Part shown: piece after piece, positions 16,045-23,714 of the stretch
How positions within the stretch are numbered: the stretch's first letter is position 1
How the letters are laid out: each line of letters opens with the position of its first letter
From: Streptomyces rubiginosohelvolus
GTDB lineage: Bacteria > Actinomycetota > Actinomycetes > Streptomycetales > Streptomycetaceae
Reading direction: 5' to 3'
Assembly: GCF_014649875.1 (NCBI RefSeq)
Contig: NZ_BMTW01000006.1
Coordinates: forward strand, 62,001 to 126,000
DNA: 64,000 nucleotides
Notes under the pieces: model-generated
What the model was told of the DNA's origin: nothing
What the model saw: the letters and a program-made list of their open reading frames with translations, nothing else
The model's database searches: none
Made by a program: the position numbers and the translations under genes

Positions 16045-16617
16045 TCAGCGCTGGAGCTCCTCCAGCGTGGCGTCCAGGTCGCCGGCGGAACGCGGGGCCC
16101 GGTTGTGCGGCAGCTTCGAGAGGACCGCCGCCATGCCGCAGGTGTTGCTGAGCGCCGAGTAGACCAGGCCCGTGCCGACGCCCGCGGAGAGCCAGCGTGC
16201 CGCCGGGAAGCGGATCCCCGCCACCAGCCCCGCCACCACCAGCGAGCCCGCCGCGAGCCGGACCTGCCGTTCCATGGCCCACGTGGTGCGCGCGCCCTCG
16301 GGGCGGTCCAGGCCGCGGCCGTCGACCTCCCAGGCGGAGGTGCCGCCGGTCAGCGTCACGGCCTCGATGTCCGCGCCCGCGAGGATCTCGCAGGCCCGCG
16401 TGGACCGGACCCCGGAGGCGCACACCACCAGCAGCGAACCGCGAGCGGAGGCCGACTTCAACGCGGGCAGCGCGTCCGGCAGCTTGTCGAGCGGGATGTT
16501 CAGGGCACCGGGGACATGCCCGGCGGCGTACTCGCCCGGAGCCCGTACGTCGATGACGGTGAACTCCTCCAGACGGGCTGCGGCCTGGGCGGGGGAGAGG
16601 GAAGCGGGGCTGGGCAC
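16045..16617 (-). CDS. Rhodanese-domain membrane protein (YgaP-like)
   Basis: This 190-residue protein has a rhodanese domain (residues about 10-105) with FTVIDVRAPGEYAAGHVPGA and the active-site loop VVCASGVRS with catalytic Cys. Two short hydrophobic helices then match the DUF2892/YgaP membrane module. Rhodaneses move sulfane sulfur, and YgaP-type proteins are membrane-bound sulfurtransferases. The start is GTG 16617, with AAAGGAC eight bases upstream. The gene converges on the S33 peptidase gene and shares its terminator. Confidence 0.88.
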   Translation of the reverse strand: MPSPASLSPAQAAARLEEFTVIDVRAPGEYAAGHVPGALNIPLDKLPDALPALKSASARGSLLVVCASGVRSTRACEILAGADIEAVTLTGGTSAWEVDGRGLDRPEGARTTWAMERQVRLAAGSLVVAGLVAGIRFPAARWLSAGVGTGLVYSALSNTCGMAAVLSKLPHNRAPRSAGDLDATLEELQR

Positions 16618-16678
16618 GGGGCAGGTCCTTTCGTTCGGCCGGACTCCAGCGTCGCACGCCCGCCGCCGGAGCCGGGGG

Positions 16679-16690
16679 TAGCCTGCCCGT
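16679..16690 (+). promoter_or_regulatory. Probable -10 element of a leaderless PIG-L transcript
   Basis: TAGCCT (16679-16684) is followed by six bases and then the ATG at 16691, with no ribosome-binding site. Transcription would start at or next to the start codon. The same spacing recurs before the LysR gene at 33997 and the Cys-rich gene at 37172. Confidence 0.5.
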
Positions 16691-17425
16691 ATGACGCCGC
16701 AGCGACTCGAACCCGTGCCCGGCGACTGGCAGCGCGCCCTGGCCGTGGTCGCCCACCCCGACGACCTGGAGTACGGGGCGGCCGCCGCCGTGGCCGAGTG
16801 GACCGACGGCGGCCGCGAGGTCGTCTACCTCCTCGCCAGCCGCGGCGAGGCCGGGATCGACACCCTGTCGCCCGGGGAGTGCGCGCCGGTGCGTGAGCGG
16901 GAGCAGCGGGCGAGCGCCGCCGTCGTCGGCGTACGCACCGTGGAGTTCCTGGACCACCGCGACGGCGTCATCGAATACGGCACCGGGCTGCGCCGCGACA
17001 TCGCCGCCGCCATCCGCCGTCACCGCCCCGAACTGGTCGTCACCCTCAACCACCGGGACACCTGGGGCGGGGTCGCCTGGAACACCCCCGACCACCGCGC
17101 CGTCGGGCGCGCCACCCTGGACGCCGTCGCCGACGCGGGCAACCGCTGGATCTTCCCGGAACTCGGCGAGCAGGGCCTCCAGCCGTGGGACGGGGTGCGC
17201 TGGACCGCCGTGGCGGGCAGCGACCGGCCCACCCACGCGGTCGACGCGACGGCCGGCCTCGAACGCTCGGTCCGGTCCCTGCTGGAGCACCGTACGTACA
17301 TCGAGGCGCTGACCCAGGAGGACCCGGAGCGGTACTGCCGGACCTTCCTCACGGGCATGGTCGAGGCCGCCGCCGAGCAGTTCGGCGGTCGGCCCGCGGT
17401 CACCTTCGAGGTCTTCGCCCACTGA
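16691..17425 (+). CDS. PIG-L family N-acetylglucosaminyl deacetylase-like hydrolase
   Basis: This 244-residue protein starts with the PIG-L zinc motif VAHPDDLEYGAAA (residues about 20-32; His, Asp and Asp bind or activate Zn). It continues with LLASRGEAGID and a later HPDH-like segment NTPDHRAVG that supplies the third His. Family members deacetylate GlcNAc-conjugates such as mycothiol precursors or act as amidases. The protein is shorter than typical MshB, and the mycothiol biosynthetic context is absent, so the substrate is open. Translation is probably leaderless. Confidence 0.85.
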   Translation: MTPQRLEPVPGDWQRALAVVAHPDDLEYGAAAAVAEWTDGGREVVYLLASRGEAGIDTLSPGECAPVREREQRASAAVVGVRTVEFLDHRDGVIEYGTGLRRDIAAAIRRHRPELVVTLNHRDTWGGVAWNTPDHRAVGRATLDAVADAGNRWIFPELGEQGLQPWDGVRWTAVAGSDRPTHAVDATAGLERSVRSLLEHRTYIEALTQEDPERYCRTFLTGMVEAAAEQFGGRPAVTFEVFAH

Positions 17426-17445
17426 GCCCGGCGGTTTCGGCCGTA

Positions 17446-17476
17446 TTGACAAACCGGCTTGCCGATTCTGCAATAG
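17446..17476 (+). promoter_or_regulatory. Promoter of the XRE-cupin gene
   Basis: TTGACA at 17446-17451 matches the housekeeping -35 consensus exactly. CAATAG at 17471-17476 (19-base spacing) or TGCAAT at 17469 (17-base spacing) could be the -10. The transcript would begin at about the ATG at 17481, so the message is probably leaderless. Confidence 0.6.
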
Positions 17477-17480
17477 CCGG

Positions 17481-18080
17481 ATGAAGGAACACGACCGCGA
17501 CGATCCGGAACTGGAATCCGTCCTCTCCGGTGTCGGCCCCCGACTGCGTCGGCTGCGCAAGGACCGCGGGGTCACCCTCGCCGCCCTCTCGGCCGCCACC
17601 GGCATCTCCGTCTCCACGCTCTCCCGGCTGGAGTCCGGCGGCCGCCGCCCCAGCCTCGAACTGATGCTGCCGATCGCCCGCGCCCACGAGGTGCCGCTCG
17701 ACGACCTCGTGGGCGCCGCACCGGTCGGCGACCCCCGGGTGCGGGCCAAGCCGATCGTGCAGCACGGCCGGACCATGCTGCCGCTGACCGCCCGGCCGGG
17801 CGGCCTCCAGGCGTACAAGCTGATCCAGGAGCCGGGCAGCGGCGGCCCGCCGGAGCAGCGCACGCACGAGGGGTACGAGTGGCTGTTCGTGCTCTCCGGG
17901 AAGCTGCGGCTGCTGCTGGCCGAACACGATCTCGTGCTGGAGCCGGGGGAGGCCGCCGAGTTCGACACCCGGCTGCCGCACTGGTTCGGCCCGGCCGAGG
18001 ACGAGAGGGTGGAGTTCCTCAGCCTCTTCGGTCCGCAGGGCGAGCGTATGCACGTACGGGCGAAGCCCAAGCGCGGCTGA
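17481..18080 (+). CDS. XRE-family regulator with C-terminal cupin
   Basis: This 199-residue protein has an XRE helix-turn-helix (residues about 20-75: LRRLRKDRGVTLAALSAATG, SVSTLSRLESGGRRP) and a C-terminal cupin (about 105-185: EGYEWLFVLSGKLRLLL, LEPGEAAEFDTRLPHWF). This arrangement matches the PuuR-like class of regulators, where the cupin senses a small ligand. The gene stands alone after the PIG-L gene with its own promoter and no ribosome-binding site. Its targets are unknown, and no neighbouring metabolic operon is clearly linked. Confidence 0.9.
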   Translation: MKEHDRDDPELESVLSGVGPRLRRLRKDRGVTLAALSAATGISVSTLSRLESGGRRPSLELMLPIARAHEVPLDDLVGAAPVGDPRVRAKPIVQHGRTMLPLTARPGGLQAYKLIQEPGSGGPPEQRTHEGYEWLFVLSGKLRLLLAEHDLVLEPGEAAEFDTRLPHWFGPAEDERVEFLSLFGPQGERMHVRAKPKRG

Positions 18081-18125
18081 GGCCCGGGCGTCCCGGGGGC
18101 GGGGCCGGGGTGTTCCCAGATCGGC

Positions 18126-18137
18126 AAGCGACCGCTT
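18126..18137. promoter_or_regulatory. Palindrome AAGCGACCGCTT upstream of the acyl-CoA dehydrogenase operon
   Basis: A 12-base palindrome with five-base arms, about 70 bases upstream of the quinone oxidoreductase start and just before a possible TAGTAT -10. AAGC-type palindromes of this kind are common TetR-family sites before fatty-acid genes in streptomycetes. No TetR gene is adjacent, so the binder is not identified. Confidence 0.45.
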
Positions 18138-18208
18138 AGTATGCGGCGCAGCAGTGGTAATGCCGACCGCTCCGGCGGTTGACGCCGACAGTGTTGTGGA
18201 GGCCCCTC

Positions 18209-19174
18209 ATGCAGGCATGGCGAGTGCACCGGAACGGCGAGCCGGGCGAGGTGATGCGGCTGGAGGAGACGGACCGGCCGACGCCCGGCGACGGGCAGGT
18301 GCTCGTCGAGGTCCGCGCGGCGAACGTCAACTTCCCCGACGCCCTGCTCTGCCGGGGCCAGTACCAGGTGCGGCCGCCGCTGCCGTTCACCCCGGGCGTC
18401 GAGGTGTGCGGCACCACCGAGGACGGGCGGCGGGTCCTCGCCACCCCCGCCCTGCCCCACGGCGGCTTCGCCGACTATGTCGTCGCGGACGAGGCGGCCC
18501 TGGTGCCCGCCCCCGACGCCCTGGACGACGCCGAAGCGGCCGCCCTCCACATCGGCTACCAGACCGGCTGGTTCGGCCTGCACCGCCGCGCGCACCTCCA
18601 GCCCGGCGAGACCCTCCTCGTCCACGCGGCGGCCGGCGGCGTCGGCAGCGCCGCCGTCCAGCTCGGCAAGGCCGCGGGCGCGCGGGTCATCGGCGTCGTC
18701 GGCGGCCCCGACAAGGCGGCCGTCGCCCGCGAACTCGGCTGCGACCTGGTCATCGACCGGCGGAGCGAGGACATCGTCGCCGCCGTCAAGGAAGCCACCG
18801 GCGGGCGCGGCGCGGACGTCGTCTACGACCCGGTCGGCGGCGACGCGTACGCCAAGTCCACCAAGTGCGTCGCCTTCGAAGGGCGCATCCTCGTCGTCGG
18901 CTTCGCCAGCGGCGTCATCCCCACCCCGGCCCTCAACCACGCCCTGGTGAAGAACTACTCGGTCGTCGGACTGCACTGGGGCCTCTACAACACCAAGGAC
19001 CCGGCCGCCGTCCGCGCCTGCCACGAGGAACTGACCAAGCTCGCCGAACAGGGCATCGTCAAACCCCTGATCAGCGAGCGTGTCGCGATGGCCGGAGCCG
19101 CCGACGCCGTCCAGCGCGTCGCCGACGGCACCAGCACCGGCCGCATCGTCGTCCTGCCCGGAGGCGCCCGATGA
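18209..19174 (+). CDS. NADPH:quinone oxidoreductase-like (zinc-less MDR) enzyme
   Basis: This 321-residue protein is a medium-chain dehydrogenase/reductase of the quinone-reductase type. It has AANVNFPDALLCRGQYQ, the signature VHAAAGGVGSAAVQLGKAAGA (NADPH-binding AAxxGVG around residue 145) and a C-terminal GRIVVLPGG. The structural and catalytic zinc Cys ligands are absent. ATG 18209 has GGAGG six bases upstream; an earlier in-frame ATG ten codons back lacks one. Its stop overlaps the first acyl-CoA dehydrogenase start (ATGA). It may reduce an enoyl or quinone intermediate in the same pathway. Confidence 0.88.
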   Translation: MQAWRVHRNGEPGEVMRLEETDRPTPGDGQVLVEVRAANVNFPDALLCRGQYQVRPPLPFTPGVEVCGTTEDGRRVLATPALPHGGFADYVVADEAALVPAPDALDDAEAAALHIGYQTGWFGLHRRAHLQPGETLLVHAAAGGVGSAAVQLGKAAGARVIGVVGGPDKAAVARELGCDLVIDRRSEDIVAAVKEATGGRGADVVYDPVGGDAYAKSTKCVAFEGRILVVGFASGVIPTPALNHALVKNYSVVGLHWGLYNTKDPAAVRACHEELTKLAEQGIVKPLISERVAMAGAADAVQRVADGTSTGRIVVLPGGAR

Positions 19175-20364
19175 GCCCCGCAGTCGACGCAACAGAGGTC
19201 CGCCGCTGCACCCGCGAGCTGCTCGCCGCGCACCCGCCCGCCACCACCGGCCGCACCGACTTCCTGAAGGCCCGCTTCGACGCCGGCCTCGCCTGGGTCC
19301 ACTATCCGGTGGGCCTGGGCGGGCTCGACGCGCCCCGCTCCCTCCAGCAGGTCGCCGACGCCGAACTCGCCGCCGCCGACGCGCCGGACAACGACCCGCG
19401 CCGCATCGGCATCGGCCTCGGCATGGCCGCGCCGACCATCCTCGGCTTCGGCACCGACGAGCAGAAGCGCCGCTTCCTGCGCCCGCTGTGGGTGGGGGAG
19501 GAGGTCTGGTGCCAGCTGTTCAGCGAGCCGGGCGCCGGATCCGACCTCGCGGCCCTGGCCACCCGGGCCGTGAGGGACGAGACCGGCGACTGGATCGTCG
19601 ACGGCCAGAAGGTCTGGACATCCAGCGCCCACCTGGCCCGCTGGGCCATCCTCATCGCCCGCACCGACCCGGACCTGCCCAAGCACCGGGGCATCAGCTA
19701 CTTCATCTGCGACATGACGGACCCCGGCGTCGAGGTCCGGCCGCTGCGCCAGATCACCGGCGAGGCCGAGTTCAACGAGGTCTTCCTCACCGGCGTACGC
19801 ATCCCCGACAGCCACCGGCTCGGGCCCGTCGGCGAGGGGTGGAAGGTCGCCCAGACCACCCTGATGAACGAGCGCGTCTCCATCGGCGGCTCCCGCATCC
19901 CCCGCGAGGGCGGCATGATCGGCCCGGTCGCGAAGACCTGGCGCGAACGCCCCGAGCTGCGCACCCCCGACACCCACCAGCGGCTGCTGACCCTCTGGGT
20001 CGAGGCCGAGGTCGCCCGGCTCACCGGTGAACGGCTGCGCCAGCAGCTCGTCGCCGGACAGCCCGGACCCGAGGGCTCGGGCATGAAGCTCGCCTTCGCC
20101 CGGCTCAACCAGGAGATCAGTGGCCTGGAGGTCGAACTCCTCGGCGACGAGGGCTTGTTGTACAGCGACTGGACCATGGTCCGCCCGGAGCTGGTCGACT
20201 TCACCGGACGCGACGCCGGCTACCGCTATCTGCGCTCCAAGGGCAACTCCATCGAGGGCGGCACCAGCGAGGTCCTGCTGAACATCGTGGCCGAACGGGT
20301 CCTCGGGCTGCCCGCCGAGCCCCGCAACGACAAGGACGTCGCCTGGAAGGACCTGAGCCGATGA
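19171..20364 (+). CDS. Acyl-CoA dehydrogenase, alpha-like subunit
   Basis: This 397-residue acyl-CoA dehydrogenase has EVWCQLFSEPGAGSDLAAL (FAD/substrate loop), GQKVWTSSAHLARW, and the C-terminal SIEGGTSEVLLNIVAERVLG carrying the expected catalytic Glu. It is immediately followed by a second, smaller acyl-CoA dehydrogenase. Such pairs form alpha2beta2 enzymes that act on bulky acyl-CoAs, for example FadE26-27 and FadE28-29 in steroid side-chain degradation. ATG 19171 and its stop overlap both neighbours by four bases, showing an operon. Confidence 0.9.
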   Translation: MSPAVDATEVRRCTRELLAAHPPATTGRTDFLKARFDAGLAWVHYPVGLGGLDAPRSLQQVADAELAAADAPDNDPRRIGIGLGMAAPTILGFGTDEQKRRFLRPLWVGEEVWCQLFSEPGAGSDLAALATRAVRDETGDWIVDGQKVWTSSAHLARWAILIARTDPDLPKHRGISYFICDMTDPGVEVRPLRQITGEAEFNEVFLTGVRIPDSHRLGPVGEGWKVAQTTLMNERVSIGGSRIPREGGMIGPVAKTWRERPELRTPDTHQRLLTLWVEAEVARLTGERLRQQLVAGQPGPEGSGMKLAFARLNQEISGLEVELLGDEGLLYSDWTMVRPELVDFTGRDAGYRYLRSKGNSIEGGTSEVLLNIVAERVLGLPAEPRNDKDVAWKDLSR

Positions 20365-21479
20365 CCGCGCCCACCCAGCCCCCCGCCACCCCCGACCTGC
20401 TCTACTCGCAGGACGAGGACGACCTCCGCTCCGCCGTCCGCGCCCTCCTCGCCGACCGGGCCGACGCGCCGACGGTGATCGCCGCCACCGAGTCCGACAC
20501 GCCGTACGACCCGCGGCTGTGGTCCTCGCTGGCCGGTGACATCGGCGCGGCCGGACTCCTCGTCCCCGAGAAGCTCGGCGGCCAGGGCGCATCCCACCGC
20601 GAGGCCGCCGTGGTCCTGGAGGAGCTGGGCCGCAGCGTCGCCCCCGCCCCCTATCTGACCAGCTCCGTGGTGGCCACCGAGACCCTGCTCGCGCTCGGCG
20701 CCGAGGACGGACCGGCCGCAGCCCTTCTCGGCGAACTGGCCTCCGGCGCGCGTACGGCCGTGCTCGCCGTGCCCTTCGCGACCCCGCCCGCCGGGGCGGG
20801 GCCGGTCCTCGCCGGGCTCGACGGAACGGTCCGGGGCATCGCCGACGCGGCGGTCGCCGATGTCCTGCTGGTGCCGACCGCCGAAGGGCTGTACGCGGTC
20901 GAGACCTCGGGCCCCGGCGTCACCGTCGAGGCGCTCGTCCCGCTCGATCTCACCCGCCCGCTCGCCGCCGTCACCCTGACCGGGGCGACCGGGACCCTGC
21001 TGGCCGACGCTGACGCCGGCGCCACCGCCGTACGGCGCGGAATGCTCGCCGGGGCCGGACTGCTCGCCTCCGAACAGCTCGGGATCGCCGAGTGGTGTCT
21101 GACCGAGACCGTCCGCCACACCCGCGAACGCCACCAGTTCAACCGGCCGGTCGGATCGTTCCAGGCGCTCAAGCACCGGATGGCACAGCTCTGGCTGGAG
21201 GTCGTCTCGGCCCGGGCCGCCGCCCGCAACGCCGCCGACGCGCTGGCCACCGGCAGCCCCGACGCCCCGCTCGCCGTGGCGGTGGCCCAGGCGTACTGCT
21301 CGGGCGTCGCCGTGCACGCCGCCGAGGAGTGCGTCCAGCTGCACGGCGGGATCGGCATGACCTGGGAGCACCCCGCGCACCTGTACCTGAAGCGCGCCAA
21401 GGCGGACTCCCTGGCGTACGGCTCGGCGGGCAGCCACCGCCAGGCCGTCGCGGAGCTGGCGGAACTTCCGGCGCCGTAG
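20361..21479 (+). CDS. Acyl-CoA dehydrogenase, beta-like subunit
   Basis: This 372-residue acyl-CoA dehydrogenase-fold protein retains the C-terminal helical domain motifs HTRERHQFNRPVGSFQALKH and QLHGGIGMTWEHPAHLYLKR. It ends in GSAGSHRQAV without the usual Glu-containing EGTSE segment. The first domain is degenerate compared with the partner gene. This is the expected pattern for the non-catalytic or FAD-sharing subunit of a heteromeric acyl-CoA dehydrogenase. It is coupled to the upstream subunit by an ATGA overlap. Confidence 0.88.
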   Translation: MTAPTQPPATPDLLYSQDEDDLRSAVRALLADRADAPTVIAATESDTPYDPRLWSSLAGDIGAAGLLVPEKLGGQGASHREAAVVLEELGRSVAPAPYLTSSVVATETLLALGAEDGPAAALLGELASGARTAVLAVPFATPPAGAGPVLAGLDGTVRGIADAAVADVLLVPTAEGLYAVETSGPGVTVEALVPLDLTRPLAAVTLTGATGTLLADADAGATAVRRGMLAGAGLLASEQLGIAEWCLTETVRHTRERHQFNRPVGSFQALKHRMAQLWLEVVSARAAARNAADALATGSPDAPLAVAVAQAYCSGVAVHAAEECVQLHGGIGMTWEHPAHLYLKRAKADSLAYGSAGSHRQAVAELAELPAP

Positions 21480-21502
21480 GGCCTGGCGCCTCTGCCCGGA
21501 TC

Positions 21503-21548
21503 GGCCCCGGAAGCCCGCCGCACTGGTTTGCGGCGGGCTTCCGGGGCC
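21503..21548. terminator. Strong bidirectional terminator
   Basis: Perfect 20-base arms (21503-21522 with 21529-21548) enclose a six-base loop between the convergent acyl-CoA dehydrogenase and GntR genes. Confidence 0.85.
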
Positions 21549-21560
21549 GTCCGCGTCCCC

Positions 21561-22268
21561 TCAGGCGGGCCCCTCCGTCGCCTCCTCGGTCACCGGAGGG
21601 CGGGTGGCGCTCAGCCAGCGTTCACTGCGGGCGATGTGCGCGGCCGCCGCGCTCGCCGCGGCGGCCGGATCGCGGTTCGCCAGGGCGGCGACGATCGCCC
21701 GATGGTCCTCGTCGCCCGCGCGCTTGAACTCCGGGCCCTCCGGCAGCGCGAACACGCGGTAGTGCCGGGACCGGGACCGGAAGACCGTGAGCAGCGCCTC
21801 CATGGAGGGGCTGCCGCCGATGCGGGCGATCTCCGCGTGGAACCGGTGGTCGTAGTCGGCGAACTCCGCCGGGTCCTCACTGGCCTCGATCGTCTCCAGC
21901 CAGCCCTGGAGGGTTTCCAGCTCCTCCGGGGTGATCCGGGCGGCGGCCTGGGCCATCACATGCGCCTCCAGCACCCGCCGGATCTCGAAGAGCTCCAACA
22001 GGCCGTCCAGCGGAAGCAGTTCGACGGTCAGGGACAGCCGCCCGAGCAGATCCTCCGGCCGCAGTGCGGAGACGTACGTCCCCGATCCGTGCCGCGCCTC
22101 GGCCGCCCCCAGCGCCGCCAGCATCCGCACCGCCTCCCGCAGCGACCCCCGGGAGACCCCGAGCTCCTCGCAGAGGTCCGCTTCCGGTGGGAACCGCTGG
22201 CCGGCCGCGAGGCGGCCACTGGAGATCATCCGGCGCAGGCCGTGGAACGCCTTGTCGACTGCGGACAT
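21561..22268 (-). CDS. GntR family regulator, FadR/FCD subfamily
   Basis: This 235-residue protein has an N-terminal winged helix (about 10-75: PEADLCEELGVSRGSLREAVR, GSGTYVS). The FCD effector domain (about 95-220) carries FEIRRVLEAHVMAQAAARI, DHRFHAEIARIGG and the metal-binding His pair in DEDHRAIVAAL. FCD regulators sense small carboxylates or sugar acids. It is divergent from the PLP enzyme/ABC importer operon, and a 19-base palindrome in the shared region is its likely operator. ATG 22268 gives the normal FCD length. Confidence 0.92.
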   Translation of the reverse strand: MSAVDKAFHGLRRMISSGRLAAGQRFPPEADLCEELGVSRGSLREAVRMLAALGAAEARHGSGTYVSALRPEDLLGRLSLTVELLPLDGLLELFEIRRVLEAHVMAQAAARITPEELETLQGWLETIEASEDPAEFADYDHRFHAEIARIGGSPSMEALLTVFRSRSRHYRVFALPEGPEFKRAGDEDHRAIVAALANRDPAAAASAAAAHIARSERWLSATRPPVTEEATEGPA

Positions 22269-22354
22269 CGGGCCCTCTCTCCGTGTCGGCCCGGTGTCAT
22301 GCCGAGCAGGCCGTCAGTTTAGGCGAGTCGTCGTATGTCATCGCAACGAGACCA

Positions 22355-22373
22355 CAAGTCATTGGATAACTTG
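22355..22373. promoter_or_regulatory. Palindrome in the GntR / PLP-enzyme divergent promoter
   Basis: The 19-base site CAAGTCATTGGATAACTTG has symmetry CAAGT-N-AT-N3-AT-N-ACTTG. It lies 87 bases from the GntR start and 103 bases from the PLP-enzyme start, in AT-richer DNA. It is a good candidate operator for the divergent GntR regulator. Confidence 0.6.
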
Positions 22374-22475
22374 CGCCGAACTCTTGCCCATGAGGCGGGA
22401 GGAGGGCAGTATTCCGGCCAAGTCATCACACCTCTTCTCGTCCATGTCTGATGTCCTGCCGCTTCTGGGAGTTCT

Positions 22476-23714
22476 GTGCCCACCATCGACCTCGCCCCCG
22501 CGCCCCGGCCACTGGCCCTTCCCGACGGCCGCCCGGCCGCTGCCGCCTGGTCCCTCGATCCCACGGTCAAGCATCTGAACCACGGATCGTTCGGCGCCGT
22601 GCCGCTCCTGGCCCAGCGGGAGCAGGACCGTCAGCGCCGGCTGATGGAGGCGTCTCCCGTGCAGTGGTTTCCCGCTCTGCCGGGGAAGATCGCGGCCGCC
22701 CGGAGCGCGCTGGCCGGCTTCCTCGGAGTCGCGGTCGACGACCTCGCCCTCGTCCCCAACGCCAGCGCCGGCGCGAGCGTCGCCTACAACAGCCTTCCGG
22801 CACGCCCCGGCGGGGAGGTGCTGGTCACCGATCACGGCTACGGCGCGGTGACCATGGGGGCCGAACGCCTCGCCCGGCGATGGGGCGGCACCGTGCGTAC
22901 GGCCCACGTCCCGCTCGACGCCGACGAGGACACCGCGTACGCGTGCGTGACCGCCGCGATCGGCGAGGCGACCGGCCTCGTCGTGATCGACCACATCACC
23001 TCGGCGACCGCCCGCTGGATGCCCGTCGGGCGCATCGCCGCCGAAGCGCGCCGCCGAGGCATTCCCGTCCTCGTGGACGGCGCCCATGTGCCCGGACTCG
23101 CGGCCGACCCTCTCGCGGGCGTCGACTGCGACATCTGGGTCGGCAACCTGCACAAGTTCGGCTGCGCCCCGCGAGGGACGGCAGCGCTGGTCGCTCGTAC
23201 CGCCCTGCGCGACAGCCTCTTCCCCCTCATCGACTCCTGGGGCGCCCGCGACCCCTTCCCTCATCGGTTCGACACCCAGGGCACCGTGGACGCCACCAGC
23301 TATCTCGCGGCCTCCACCGCGCTCGACTTCGTGGGCGACACCTGGGGCTGGGACGCCGCCCGCACCTACATGGCGGAGCTGGCGGACTACGCGGAGCGGA
23401 TCGTCGCCGAGGCGTTCTCCGAACTCACCGGCGAGGACTGCCGCGTGGACGTCGGCATGCCCGTCGGCGCCCTGCGGCTCGTACGCCTTCCCGCTCCGCT
23501 CGCCGCCACCCACCCCGAGGCCGACGCGCTCCGCGACCGCGTGATGCGGGAGCTGGGTGTCGCGGCCGCGTTCACCAGCTTCGGCGGCGTCGGATACCTG
23601 CGCCTGTCGACGCATGTGTACAACACGCCCGCCGACTTCGAGTACTTCGCCGAGCACTGCGTTCCCACACTCGGCGCCTGGTCCCGCAACGACTCCCACG
23701 GAGGACATCGATGA
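22476..23714 (+). CDS. Class V aminotransferase-fold PLP enzyme (isopenicillin N epimerase-like)
   Basis: This 412-residue fold-type I PLP enzyme resembles isopenicillin N epimerase and cysteine desulfurase. It has LNHGSFGAVP near the N-terminus, LVPNASAGASVAYNS (phosphate-binding), VLVDGAHVPGL (Asp to the pyridine N) and GNLHKFGCAPRGTAAL with the Schiff-base Lys at residue 227. These enzymes racemise, desulfurate or transaminate amino acids; the desulfurase active Cys is not evident. The start is GTG 22476. The stop overlaps the start of the ABC binding protein (ATGA), tying the enzyme to uptake of its substrate. Confidence 0.85.
   Translation: MPTIDLAPAPRPLALPDGRPAAAAWSLDPTVKHLNHGSFGAVPLLAQREQDRQRRLMEASPVQWFPALPGKIAAARSALAGFLGVAVDDLALVPNASAGASVAYNSLPARPGGEVLVTDHGYGAVTMGAERLARRWGGTVRTAHVPLDADEDTAYACVTAAIGEATGLVVIDHITSATARWMPVGRIAAEARRRGIPVLVDGAHVPGLAADPLAGVDCDIWVGNLHKFGCAPRGTAALVARTALRDSLFPLIDSWGARDPFPHRFDTQGTVDATSYLAASTALDFVGDTWGWDAARTYMAELADYAERIVAEAFSELTGEDCRVDVGMPVGALRLVRLPAPLAATHPEADALRDRVMRELGVAAAFTSFGGVGYLRLSTHVYNTPADFEYFAEHCVPTLGAWSRNDSHGGHR

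Noticed and set aside
15632..19192. A 1186-codon open frame on the minus strand
   Set aside because: It runs antisense through the S33, PIG-L, XRE-cupin and oxidoreductase genes, with no family motifs outside the rhodanese region, which is in another frame.
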